Assembly (NCBI RefSeq): GCF_900184795.1
Contig: NZ_FXXN01000028.1
Coordinates: 280,632-344,631, forward strand
Reading direction: 5' to 3'
From: Magnetospirillum sp. 15-1
Lineage (GTDB): Bacteria > Pseudomonadota > Alphaproteobacteria > Rhodospirillales > Magnetospirillaceae
Length of the DNA: 64,000 nt
A program made the position numbers and the translations under genes. Below the pieces are notes generated by a model. That model searched no databases, was not told the DNA's origin, and saw nothing but the letters and a program-made list of their open reading frames with translations. Below are positions 55,097-63,938 of this stretch, one piece after another (position 1 is the first letter of the stretch; the number at the start of each line of letters is the position of its first letter).

Positions 55097-55791
55097 GGCT
55101 TTCCCCTTTCCAGCAATTTGCGCACCGAGGGCAGGATGCGGTCGACGATCACGTCCACCCCCCTGGCGTTGGGGTGCAGTCCGTCGGGCAGGCAGAGGCG
55201 GGGGTCGCCGGCCACGCCGTCCAGGAAGAAGGGGTAGAATACCACGTCGTGCTCGGCGGCCAGACGCGAGAATACCGCCTTGAACTCGGCCTCGAAGGCC
55301 TTGCCGTAATTGGGTGGCGCCAGCATGCCGGTCAGCAGCGCCGGCACGCCCGCCGCCTCGAGGCGCTTCAAGATGGTATCGAGATTGTCGTGGGTCAGCT
55401 TGGGGTCGAGGCCGCGCAGGCCGTCATTGGCCCCCAGCTCGACGATGGCGAGTGTGGGCTTGGCGGCCATGGCCCAGTCCAGCCGCGCCTTGCCCCCGGC
55501 GGTGGTGTCGCCCGACACGCCGGCATTGATCAGGTGGACGTCGCGGCCCTCGGCCCGCAGCGCCCGCTCCAGCCGGGCGGGAAAGGCCTCGTCGGGCGCC
55601 AGGCCGAAACCGGCGGTGAGCGAATCCCCCAGGGCCAGGATGCGGTTGGCGGTCGCCGCCTCGGCCATGGCGCGTCCTCCCAGCGCATTGACAAGCATCA
55701 GGGCGGCCCCATATCGCAAGACCACACGTCGTCCCCGGTCTATCCTGTCCAAGACGTTCAGCTCGCCCAAGAAAGTCGCCCTCGCATGCAT
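55093..55791 (-). CDS. tesA: GDSL/SGNH esterase, TesA-like (arylesterase/thioesterase I)
   Basis: Up to 232 aa. Four SGNH blocks: ILALGDSLTAGFG (Ser), NAGVSGDTTAGG (Gly), VELGANDGLRG (Asn) and LPDGLHPNARG (Asp, His). The N-terminal part (VVLRYGAALMLVNALGGRAM, then AEA) looks like a signal peptide, so the mature enzyme should be periplasmic. The ATG at 55791 overlaps the divergent ybbA start region, so a downstream start is possible. The tesA/ybbAP divergent arrangement matches E. coli. Confidence 0.92.
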   Translation of the reverse strand: MHARATFLGELNVLDRIDRGRRVVLRYGAALMLVNALGGRAMAEAATANRILALGDSLTAGFGLAPDEAFPARLERALRAEGRDVHLINAGVSGDTTAGGKARLDWAMAAKPTLAIVELGANDGLRGLDPKLTHDNLDTILKRLEAAGVPALLTGMLAPPNYGKAFEAEFKAVFSRLAAEHDVVFYPFFLDGVAGDPRLCLPDGLHPNARGVDVIVDRILPSVRKLLERGKP

Positions 55792-55824
55792 CAGCGTCCC
55801 ATCGCCGGCCTTCCCTTGGTTTCA

Positions 55825-56475
55825 ATGGCGGCCGTCCATCTCAACTTGGCGAGCCTGGCGGGCGAGGTCAATGTCCTCGATGGCATCGATCTGGAAGTGG
55901 CGCCGGGCGAGACCCTGGGAGTGGTCGGGCCGTCGGGCTCGGGCAAGTCCACCCTGCTGATGGTGATGGCCGGGCTGGAGCGCCCCACCTCGGGCCGGGT
56001 GGCGGTGGCCGGTGAGGATTTCGCCGCCATGGACGAGGACGGGCTGGCCCGCTTTCGCCGCGACCACGTGGGCATCGTCTTTCAAAGCTTCCACCTGATT
56101 CCCACCATGACGGCGCTGGAAAACGTGGCGGTGCCCCTGGAACTGGCCGGCCATGCCGACCCCTTCGGGGCAGCGGCCGAGGAATTGGGCCGGGTCGGAC
56201 TGGGGCGGCGCCTCTCCCATTATCCCGGCCAGCTGTCGGGCGGCGAGCAGCAGCGGGTCGCCCTGGCCCGCGCCTTCGTGCCGCGCCCCAAGCTGCTGCT
56301 GGCCGACGAGCCCACCGGCAATCTGGACGGCACCACGGGGCGCGCCGTGATGGACCTGCTGTTCGACCTCAACACCCGCTTCGGCACCGCCCTGGTCCTG
56401 GTCACCCATGACGACCGTCTGGCGGCGCGCTGCTCGCGGGTGGTCCGGGTCGAGGACGGGAAGATCAAGTCATGA
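55825..56475 (+). CDS. ybbA: ABC transporter ATPase YbbA-like (LolD-type)
   Basis: 216 aa from ATG 55825; ATG 55786 adds 13 residues and shares an ATGCAT with the tesA start. Walker A is VVGPSGSGKSTLLMVM, signature LSGGEQQRVALARAF, Walker B LLLADEPTGNLD and H-loop VTHDDRLAARC. YbbA pairs with the FtsX-type permease YbbP. The stop overlaps the first tandem repeat (ATGA). Confidence 0.92.
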   Translation: MAAVHLNLASLAGEVNVLDGIDLEVAPGETLGVVGPSGSGKSTLLMVMAGLERPTSGRVAVAGEDFAAMDEDGLARFRRDHVGIVFQSFHLIPTMTALENVAVPLELAGHADPFGAAAEELGRVGLGRRLSHYPGQLSGGEQQRVALARAFVPRPKLLLADEPTGNLDGTTGRAVMDLLFDLNTRFGTALVLVTHDDRLAARCSRVVRVEDGKIKS

Positions 56476-56783
56476 GCGAGGCAGGGCCGAGCGCGGGAGC
56501 GTTGAGCGACCCGGAGCGCAGCGGAGGAGCCAAGCGCGCGGAGGCGCGCGCCCGGCGCTTGAGGGGCAATGTCATGAGCGAGGCAGGGCCGAGCGCGGGA
56601 GCGTTGAGCGACCCGGAGCGCAGCGGAGGAGCCAAGCGCGCGGAGGCGCGCGCCCGGCGCTTGAGGGGCAATGTCATGAGCGAGGCAGGGCCGAGCGCGG
56701 GAGCGTTGAGCGACCCGGAGCGCAGCGGAGGAGCCAAGCGCGCGGAGGCGCGCGCCCGGCGCTTGAGGGGCAATCTAAAATGA
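56472..56783 (+). repeat. Three perfect 102-bp tandem repeats between ybbA and ybbP
   Basis: Units start at 56472, 56574 and 56676, each 102 bp (34 codons) and identical until the last few bases. Each begins ATGAGCGAGGC, contains a caagcgc...gcgcttg palindrome and ends in gaggggcaat, a ribosome-site-like sequence. In frame they encode a 103-aa protein of three copies of MSEAGPSAGALSDPERSGGA-type sequence, ending in an ATGA overlap with ybbP. The spacer is unlike the usual direct ybbA-ybbP junction. Confidence 0.95.
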
Positions 56784-59302
56784 TCTCCCTGGCTGTCACA
56801 TTTGCCCGGCGGGAATTGCGCGGCGGGCTCAAGGGCTTCCGGGTGCTGGTGGCCTGTCTCGCCCTGGGCGTGGCGGCCATCGCCGGGGCCGGCAGTCTGC
56901 GCGCCGCCTTCGATGCGGCGCTTTCCGAGGATGCCCGCGCCCTGCTGGGCGGCGATCTGGATATCCGCCAGACCCACCAGCCCTTCGCCCCGGACATGCT
57001 GGCGGCGCTGGCCGGCCTGGGCAAGGTCACCGAGGGTGCCGAGATGCGGGCCATGGTCCAGGTGGATGCCAACACCCGCCGCTCCCTGGTGGAGCTGAAG
57101 GGCGTGGATGCCGCCTATCCCCTGGTGGGGCGGCTGGAACTGTCGCCGCCCGTCCCGTCGCCCTTCGCCCTGCGGGACGGCGAATGGGGCGCGGCGGCGG
57201 AAGCCAATCTGCTCGATCGCCTGGGCCTCAAGCTGGGCGACCGGGTGGCGGTGGGTGACGCCGTCCTGCGCATCAACGCCGTCATCGCCAGGGAACCGGA
57301 CCGCGTCGCCACGGCGCTGTCCTTCGGCCCCCGGCTGATGGTCGACAACCGGGCGGTGGAGGCCACCGGGCTGATCCGCCCCGGCTCCCTGGTGCGTCAT
57401 ACGGTGCGGCTGCTCCTGCCTGACGGAACGAGTCCGGCGGCGGCCAAGGCGGAACTGGCCCGGCGCTTTCCCGAGGCGCCGTGGCAGGTGCGCGACGTGG
57501 CCGAGGCCTCGCCCGGCGTGGGGCGCTTCCTCGACACCCTGGCGTCCTTCCTGTCCCTGGTGGGGCTGACCGCCCTGCTGGTGGGCGGCATCGGCGTGGC
57601 CAACGCGGTGAAGGCCTATCTGGACGGCCGCATCGGCACCATCGCCACCCTGAAATGTCTGGGGGCGCCCTCGGGGCTGATCTTCACCACCTATTTCCTG
57701 CTGGTCGGCCTGCTGGCGGCGCTGGGCATCGTCCTCGGGCTGGCGGCGGGGGCGGCCCTGGTGCCGCTGGTGGCGCAACTGGGGACCGAACGTATTCCCC
57801 TGCCCCTGAAGGACGGGCTCTATCCCCGCCCGCTGCTGATCGCCGCCGGATTCGGGACGCTTTCTGCCCTGGTCTTCACCCTGTGGCCGCTGGCCCGCGC
57901 CAAGGCGGTTCCCGCCGCCCTGCTGTTCCGCCGTCTGGTGGCGCCGGCGCCGGGGCCGGTGGGCAAGCCCATGCTGGCCGCCCTGGTGCTGGCCGGAGGC
58001 GGGCTGGCGGGGCTGGCCGTGCTGTCCGCCGCCAACCGCCCCCTGGCCGCCTGGTTCGTGGTCGCCGCCGGGGCCACCCTGGTGCTGTTCCGCGCCCTGG
58101 CCTGGGGGTTGTCACGGGCGGCCTCGGCGCTGGCGGCCCGCCACGGCAAGCGGGCCGGGCCGACCTGGCGCATGGCGCTGGCCAATCTGCACCGCCCCGG
58201 CTCGGCGGTGGTGGGCATGGTGCTGTCGCTCGGCCTCGGCCTGTCGGTGCTGGTGACCATCGCCCTGGTGGAAGGCAATCTGGCCGCCCAGTTCGGCGAA
58301 AGACTGCCCGAGCAGGCACCGTCCTTCTACTTCATCGACGTGCAGCCCGATCAGGTGGAGGACCTGGAACGGACGGTGAGGGACACCGATCCGGCCGCCG
58401 AACTGTCCAAGGCGGCCATGGTCAGGGGCCGCATCTCCTCCATCGGCGGCGTGCCGGTGGGCGAGGCGAAGATCGCCCCCGAGGCGGAATGGGCGGCCAG
58501 GGGCGATCGCGGCCTGTCCTCGGCTACCGCCCAGCCGCCCGGCTCGCGCATCGTGGCGGGAACGTGGTGGCCCGAGGATTATCAGGGGCCGCCGCTGGCC
58601 TCGGTGGATGCCGCCGTGGCCAAGGGTTTCAACCTCAAGGTGGGCGACCGTCTGGGGCTCAACGTCCTGGGCCGCGAGATCGAGGTGGAGGTGGCGTCGC
58701 TTCGTCAGATCGACTGGTCGAACCTCTCCATGAACTTCGCCTTCCTGCTGTCGCCCGGCGTGCTGGACGGCGCACCCCATACCTTTATCGCCACGCTCCG
58801 CACCGCGCCCGCCATGGATGCGGTGGTGGAGAAGGCGGTGACCGACCGCCTGCCCAATGTTTCCTCCATCCGGGTCAAGGAAGCCCTGGAGACGGTCAAG
58901 GGCATCATCGCCGAGGCCGATCTGGCGGTGCGGCTGGCCGGGGTGGTGACCCTGGCGGCCGGCGCCCTGGTGCTGGCCGGCGCCGTGATGGCCGGCCACC
59001 GCCGCCGGGTGTGGGAAGCGGTGGTGCTCAAAGTGGTCGGCGCCACGCGGGGGCAGTTGTGGCGAGCCCATCTGGCCGAATTCGCCCTGATCGGGCTGAT
59101 CACCGGTCTGGCCGCCGCCCTGGTGGGTTCGCTGGCGGCCCGCGCCATCCTGATCCACGTCATGAAGACCGATTGGGTGTTCCTGCCCGGCGCCACGGCG
59201 CTGACCCTGGCCGCCTGCATGGCCGCCAGCCTGCTGGCCGGCTTCATCGGCACCTGGAAGGCCCTGGGCGCCAAGGCGGCGCCGCTGCTGAGAAACGAGT
59301 GA
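56780..59302 (+). CDS. ybbP: FtsX-like ABC permease YbbP
   Basis: 840 aa from ATG 56780. Two FtsX modules, each with an extracytoplasmic domain (about 30-250 and 490-700) and four-helix bundles: FLSLVGLTALLVGGIGVANA, then RIGTIATLKCLGAPSGLIFT and, near the C-terminus, RVWEAVVLKVVGATRGQLWR. Length and layout match YbbP. It works with YbbA; the exported substrate is not established. The start lies directly after the tandem repeats, whose last unit provides the ribosome site. Confidence 0.93.
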   Translation: MISLAVTFARRELRGGLKGFRVLVACLALGVAAIAGAGSLRAAFDAALSEDARALLGGDLDIRQTHQPFAPDMLAALAGLGKVTEGAEMRAMVQVDANTRRSLVELKGVDAAYPLVGRLELSPPVPSPFALRDGEWGAAAEANLLDRLGLKLGDRVAVGDAVLRINAVIAREPDRVATALSFGPRLMVDNRAVEATGLIRPGSLVRHTVRLLLPDGTSPAAAKAELARRFPEAPWQVRDVAEASPGVGRFLDTLASFLSLVGLTALLVGGIGVANAVKAYLDGRIGTIATLKCLGAPSGLIFTTYFLLVGLLAALGIVLGLAAGAALVPLVAQLGTERIPLPLKDGLYPRPLLIAAGFGTLSALVFTLWPLARAKAVPAALLFRRLVAPAPGPVGKPMLAALVLAGGGLAGLAVLSAANRPLAAWFVVAAGATLVLFRALAWGLSRAASALAARHGKRAGPTWRMALANLHRPGSAVVGMVLSLGLGLSVLVTIALVEGNLAAQFGERLPEQAPSFYFIDVQPDQVEDLERTVRDTDPAAELSKAAMVRGRISSIGGVPVGEAKIAPEAEWAARGDRGLSSATAQPPGSRIVAGTWWPEDYQGPPLASVDAAVAKGFNLKVGDRLGLNVLGREIEVEVASLRQIDWSNLSMNFAFLLSPGVLDGAPHTFIATLRTAPAMDAVVEKAVTDRLPNVSSIRVKEALETVKGIIAEADLAVRLAGVVTLAAGALVLAGAVMAGHRRRVWEAVVLKVVGATRGQLWRAHLAEFALIGLITGLAAALVGSLAARAILIHVMKTDWVFLPGATALTLAACMAASLLAGFIGTWKALGAKAAPLLRNE

Positions 59303-59437
59303 CGTCCCCCGCATTCGTCGGGGATGGCAAGAATGCCTATCCGGAAGGCGGAGGATATGAAGTCCGTGTAACTTGATTCTTCGCGGAAGTCCCTCATATT
59401 GGTGTGCAGGTTCAACTGAGTGTTCAAAGGAACGACC

Positions 59438-60160
59438 ATGGCTTTCGGATCAGACCGCAGATACATGAGTGCCGCCCAGGCGGAGGCTGCTCAGATCGAC
59501 GTGGGTCTGCGGCAGTACATGCTTAGTGTGTACAACTACATGGCTTCGGCCCTGGCTCTCACCGGCATCGTCGCCTGGGTGATCGCCAGCGTCCCGGCCC
59601 TGACCGCCATCGCCGTCTACTCGCCGCTCAAGTGGGTGTTCATGCTCGCCCCCCTCGGCCTGGTGTTCTTCATGGGCGCCAAGCTCGACAGCATGCGCGC
59701 CTCGACCGCCTCGACCCTGTTCTGGGTCTATGCCGGCCTGATGGGCGCCTCGCTGGCCTCGGTGTTCCTGGTGTTCACCGGCGCCTCGGTGGCGCGGGTG
59801 TTCTTCATCACCGCGGCGGCCTTCGCGGGTCTCAGCCTCTACGGCTACACCACCAAGAAGGATCTGTCGGGCTTCGGCAGCTTCCTGATCATGGGCGTGT
59901 GGGGCCTGATGATCGCCGGCATCGTCAACATCTTCCTCGCCAGCCCCATGCTGCACTTCGTCATGAGCGCCGCGGGCGTGCTGATCTTTGCCGGCCTGAC
60001 CGCCTACGACACCCAGAACATCAAGCAGATGTACTGGGAAGGCGATCACTCCGAGGTCGCCCAGAAGAAGGCGGTGTTCGGCGCCTTGCAGCTCTACATG
60101 GACTTCATCAACCTGTTCATGTTCATGCTGCAGTTCATGGGCGTGCGCCGCGACGAGTAA
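59438..60160 (+). CDS. Bax inhibitor-1/YccA family membrane protein
   Basis: 240 aa from ATG 59438 with AAGGA upstream. Seven helices; NIKQMYWEGDHSEVAQKKAV, FGALQLYMDFINLFMFMLQF and the LTAYDTQNIK segment with the conserved Asp are family features. Bacterial members (YccA, YbhL) modulate FtsH or ion fluxes; exact role is unknown. Ends at a strong terminator. Confidence 0.92.
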   Translation: MAFGSDRRYMSAAQAEAAQIDVGLRQYMLSVYNYMASALALTGIVAWVIASVPALTAIAVYSPLKWVFMLAPLGLVFFMGAKLDSMRASTASTLFWVYAGLMGASLASVFLVFTGASVARVFFITAAAFAGLSLYGYTTKKDLSGFGSFLIMGVWGLMIAGIVNIFLASPMLHFVMSAAGVLIFAGLTAYDTQNIKQMYWEGDHSEVAQKKAVFGALQLYMDFINLFMFMLQFMGVRRDE

Positions 60161-60184
60161 GCGTCGGCCACGGATGAACGAACG

Positions 60185-60212
60185 AGCCCGCCCCGGAAGG
60201 GGCGGGCTTTTT
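60185..60212 (+). terminator. Rho-independent terminator after the Bax inhibitor-1 family gene
   Basis: Perfect 10-bp stem, agcccgcccc (60185-60194) and ggggcgggct (60199-60208), 4-nt loop, then TTTTT. Textbook structure 24 bp past the stop. Confidence 0.95.
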
Positions 60213-60237
60213 CATTGGGCGAAAGCTCGGGCGGCGA

Positions 60238-60987
60238 TCAGTCCCGCAGGACTTCCATGGCCTGGTTGAGCTGGCTCATGCGGTGGTGGTTGCCGTGGTT
60301 GCTGTCCGGGTGGTGGATGGTGGCCAGCATGCGGAACTTGGCCCGCACCGTGCGGCGGTCGGGGGTGGCGCCCGGCTGGAAACCCAGCACGTGCAGGGCG
60401 TCGGCCCGGGTCATCACTCCGCCGGGCAGGGGCTCGAAGGACAGTACGTTGATGATGGCGCGCAGCCGTTCGATCTCCTCGTCGGCGGCGGCGATGGCGG
60501 TGGCCTGCTCGCGCACGCCCCGGCGGCGCTCCACCTTGGGAAAGGCCTCCTCGGCCGGCGGCGGCGGCGGGGCGGCGGCGGGTGGCGGCGGAGCGGGCGG
60601 CTCGTCGCCCGGCCGTTCCACACGGAGGCGAACGTCGCCCAGGGCCATGGCCAGGGCCATGGCCAGGGCGCGGCGGATGGCCTCGACGCTGTAGCCCGGC
60701 GCCATGCGGACCTGCAGGCGGGGCTTGCGGCGCCAGGGGCGTCCCTCGGCCGGGCCGGATTTGAGGATGACCGTCTCGCGGTCGTCGGGCTGGGGCTCGC
60801 CAGGATCGGGATAGGCGGCGATGGTCTCGGGCGGCACCACCAGCAGCACCGAGCGGGCGATGTCGCCCACATTGACCCGCCGGCGCAGCGCCAGCTTGTC
60901 CACCGCGTCGCGAAAGGCGCTGGCGCAGGGGATGGTATAGGAATGCTTCACCGTATTGGTGGCGGCGGTCGCGGTCTGATCTTTCAT
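60238..60987 (-). CDS. DnaJ-domain protein (C-terminal J domain)
   Basis: 249 aa. The J domain is at the C-terminus (about 190-249): DALHVLGFQPGATPDRRTVR, KFRMLATIHHPDSNHGNHHR (HPD motif) and MSQLNQAMEVLRD. The N-terminal part (to about 125) is unrecognised, followed by a proline/alanine-rich linker and a predicted coiled coil (ATAIAAADEEIERLRAIINV). The protein is likely cytosolic and recruits DnaK. A 12-bp direct repeat gives ALAMALAMAL near residue 108. Confidence 0.83.
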   Translation of the reverse strand: MKDQTATAATNTVKHSYTIPCASAFRDAVDKLALRRRVNVGDIARSVLLVVPPETIAAYPDPGEPQPDDRETVILKSGPAEGRPWRRKPRLQVRMAPGYSVEAIRRALAMALAMALGDVRLRVERPGDEPPAPPPPAAAPPPPPAEEAFPKVERRRGVREQATAIAAADEEIERLRAIINVLSFEPLPGGVMTRADALHVLGFQPGATPDRRTVRAKFRMLATIHHPDSNHGNHHRMSQLNQAMEVLRD

Positions 60988-61142
60988 GGTCCGGATTCGA
61001 CGGTCACTTCAGGTTGCCCTTACCCACCCGAATTGAATAGGCCGAAATGGTCGAATCCGTCAACTGCAAATGTTGGCCGTTGAGGGTGAAAGTGAAGATC
61101 GCGCCGAAACGGCGTTGAAATGAAACAATTCTTCGCGGGCGC

Positions 61143-63713
61143 TCAGGCGTCGGCGGTTTGGCGGCTCGGCGGGGTGAGATTGAGGCGGCGCCCTTCGGCC
61201 AGCAGGGCCCGCAAGCCGTCGGCGGGCAGCGGCCGGCTGAAGAAATATCCCTGCATCTGGTCGCAGCCCAGGCCGCGCAGGAAGTCCAGATGCTCCTGAT
61301 GCTCGACGCCCTCGGCCACAACCTTGAGCCGCAGCGCCCTGGCCATGGCGATGATGGCGTCGACGATGGCGGCGTCGTTGGGGTCGGTGGTGACGTCCAG
61401 CACGAAGGAGCGGTCGATCTTCAGCTTGCTGATGGGGAAGCGCTTCAGCACCGACAGCGAGGAATAGCCGGTGCCGAAATCGTCGATGGAGCAGGCGATG
61501 CCCATCTCCTTCAACTGATTGACCACGGCGATGGCGTTGTCGGCGTCGCGCATGGCCGAGCTTTCGGTCAGTTCCACCTCGAGCCAGCGGCTGTCCAGCT
61601 GGTTTTCCACCAGGGCGCGCTCGCAGGCGGCCAGCAGGCGCCGCGCATACTGGAACTGGCGGCCCGAGACGTTGACCGCCACCGGAATGGCGGGCAGGCC
61701 CTCGTCCTGCCATTGCTTGTTCTGGCGGGTGCACTCCCACAGCATGAATTCGCAGATTCCGTCGATCAGGCCGGATTCCTCGGCCACCGGGATGAAGTCG
61801 GCGGGCGAGACCATGCCCAGGTCCGGGCTGTTCCAGCGAACCAGCGCCTCCATGCCGACCACGTCGCCGTTGCCCAGGTCGACCTGGGGCTGGTAGTGGG
61901 CGATCAGCTCGCCGTGCTCGATGGCGCGGCGCAGCCGGGTCTGCAGCGACAGGGTCTTGGCGGCCCGCGCGCTGATTTCCTTGGTGAACATCTGCAGGGA
62001 GGCCGGTCCCTGGGCCTTGGCCAACTGCAACGCCGCGTCGGCGTTCTTGATCAGGGTCTCGGGGTCGTCGCCGTCGCGGGGATAGAGCGCCGAGCCCATG
62101 GCGGCCGAGACGTCGAAATCCTGCCCCGCCGCCGCCACGGTGGCATGGGCCGAGGCGCGCAGGCGCTCCAGCGCCTCCATGGCCTCGCGCTTGGAGCCCA
62201 GGCCGGTGATCAACACCAGGAAGCGGTCGCCGGAGGTCCGGGCGATGACGTCGCTGCCCGACAGGGCGGCGCGCAGCAGATCGCTGGCGGCCATCAGCAC
62301 CTGGTCGCCGATGCTGTGGCCCATGGTGGCGTTGATGATGCCTAAGCGGTCGAGGCCGACGCTGACCACCGCCAGCATGGTCTGGTCGCGGGCGGCGATC
62401 TCGCGGGCGGCGGCGAAACGTTCCAGGAAGGCGGTGCGGTTGGGCAGGCGGGTCAGCGGATCGAAATAGGCCAGGAAGGACAGGCGCTGCTCCGCCTGCT
62501 TGCGGTCGGTGACGTCCAGCATGACGCCGTCCCACACCACGTCGCCGCCGGCCCTGAGCGTCGGGCGCGACTGGCCGCGCAGCCAGCGCCGGCGGCCGTC
62601 GGTGCCGGGGACCGCCATTTCCTCGTCGAAGGGCTCCATGGTCCGGGCTGAGCGGCCCAGGCCGGCATAGAAACTCTGCCGCTCCTCCTCGGGGATCATG
62701 GACAGGAACAGTTGCGGATTGTCCAGCAACTGCTCCGGCCCCAGGCCCAGGATGGCGCGGCAGCCCTCGCTCACATAGGAGAAGGCCAGGCTGCCGTCGG
62801 TGCGCAGCACCCGCTGGAACACCATGCCGGGCACATTGGCGGCGATGGCGCGCAGCCGCTCCTCGGATTCGCGCAGCGCCGCCTCGGTCAGCTTGCGCTC
62901 GGTGATGTCGCGGCCGATGCCGACGAACAGCCGCTGGCCCTCCAGCCGGACCTCGGTGGTGGACAGTTCCAGGGGAAAGGTCGAGCCGTCCTTGCGCAGC
63001 CCCATCAGCTCGCGCGCCCCGCCACCGACGATGCCGCCCTCAGAGACCTCGGCGGATTCCAGCAGATCGTCCAGATGCATGTCGGGCGGCAGCAAGATGG
63101 TGAACGGCCGGCCGGCCAGCTCGGCCATGCTCCAGCCGAACAGCGCCTCGGCGGCGGCGTTGACGCTGTCGATGGTGCCGTCGGATTCCACCACGATGAG
63201 GGAATCGCCGGCATGGTCCATCAGCATTTCCAGGCGCAGCTCGGCCCGGCGCCCTTCGGTGACGTCGACCATCAGCCCGTCCCAGACGATGGTTCCGTCC
63301 TCCTGGCGACGGGGCTCGGCGGCACCCTTCAGCCAGCGGACCTCGCCATGGGCGGTGATGGCGCGGAATTCCTCGCGGCAGGTATCGAGCGCCGCCGCCG
63401 AGCGGCGGATCTCGCTCAGATGGGCGTCGCGGTCGGCCCAGTGGACGGCGTGCAGGCAGCCCTGGGAGTTGACCCCCATGGCCTCGGGGGCGAAGCCCAG
63501 CACCGAACGGATGCTGAGGCTGAACCAGGGATAAAGGAGACTGCCGTCGGGGCGGAGGACGCGCTGGAAGGCGAAGCCGGGAAGGTTGGCGGTCAGGCCG
63601 TCCAGGCGGGCCTCGGCCTCCGCGAGACGAGGCAGCGCCTCTCCGGGAGCGCAGGGAGCCCGGTCGGCCGAATGTGGAGCCCGCCCATTGCCGGTGTGGT
63701 TGCTGTCAGTCAC
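61143..63713 (-). CDS. PAS-PAS-PAS-GGDEF(degenerate)-EAL cyclic di-GMP phosphodiesterase
   Basis: 856 aa from GTG 63713 (AAAGGG upstream). Three PAS/PAC modules (about 35-160, 160-285 and 285-420, with WLKGAAEPRR, RDITERKLTEAA and WLRGQSRPT) precede a GGDEF-like domain whose signature is SGDRF, so cyclase activity is unlikely. The EAL domain (about 600-850) is complete: EALVRW, VNVSGRQF, ELTES, IDDFGTGYSSLSVLK, KIDRSFV and AEGVEHQEHLDFLRGLGCDQ. It should degrade cyclic di-GMP in response to PAS signals. Confidence 0.9.
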   Translation of the reverse strand: MTDSNHTGNGRAPHSADRAPCAPGEALPRLAEAEARLDGLTANLPGFAFQRVLRPDGSLLYPWFSLSIRSVLGFAPEAMGVNSQGCLHAVHWADRDAHLSEIRRSAAALDTCREEFRAITAHGEVRWLKGAAEPRRQEDGTIVWDGLMVDVTEGRRAELRLEMLMDHAGDSLIVVESDGTIDSVNAAAEALFGWSMAELAGRPFTILLPPDMHLDDLLESAEVSEGGIVGGGARELMGLRKDGSTFPLELSTTEVRLEGQRLFVGIGRDITERKLTEAALRESEERLRAIAANVPGMVFQRVLRTDGSLAFSYVSEGCRAILGLGPEQLLDNPQLFLSMIPEEERQSFYAGLGRSARTMEPFDEEMAVPGTDGRRRWLRGQSRPTLRAGGDVVWDGVMLDVTDRKQAEQRLSFLAYFDPLTRLPNRTAFLERFAAAREIAARDQTMLAVVSVGLDRLGIINATMGHSIGDQVLMAASDLLRAALSGSDVIARTSGDRFLVLITGLGSKREAMEALERLRASAHATVAAAGQDFDVSAAMGSALYPRDGDDPETLIKNADAALQLAKAQGPASLQMFTKEISARAAKTLSLQTRLRRAIEHGELIAHYQPQVDLGNGDVVGMEALVRWNSPDLGMVSPADFIPVAEESGLIDGICEFMLWECTRQNKQWQDEGLPAIPVAVNVSGRQFQYARRLLAACERALVENQLDSRWLEVELTESSAMRDADNAIAVVNQLKEMGIACSIDDFGTGYSSLSVLKRFPISKLKIDRSFVLDVTTDPNDAAIVDAIIAMARALRLKVVAEGVEHQEHLDFLRGLGCDQMQGYFFSRPLPADGLRALLAEGRRLNLTPPSRQTADA

Positions 63714-63938
63714 CCTTGAGCCCTTTCCCGACAAAGGGGCCGGGACGAATGGAAACTCCTACTTACCGCAATGGTATCGGGGGTTGGGGCCGTGGTCAAA
63801 ACCCATTTGTTCGGGGCCTGTACCGGGGCGGGCGGGAAGGTTACGGGGAATTAAGGGACATCGGAGTGGATTCCCTGCGGGAATCCCTTACATTCCGCCC
63901 AGCCCAACCGACATCCCCAACCGACATCGAGGACGATC

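Noticed and set aside
56408-56779. N-terminal extension of YbbP through the tandem repeats
   Set aside because: The frame is open only because 102 is divisible by three and the DNA is GC-rich; the MISLAVTFARRELRGG start with its own ribosome site fits the family.
60649-60680. 12-bp direct repeat inside the J-domain gene
   Set aside because: A short in-frame repeat within a coding low-complexity stretch (ALAMALAMAL); no sign of a mobile or regulatory role.
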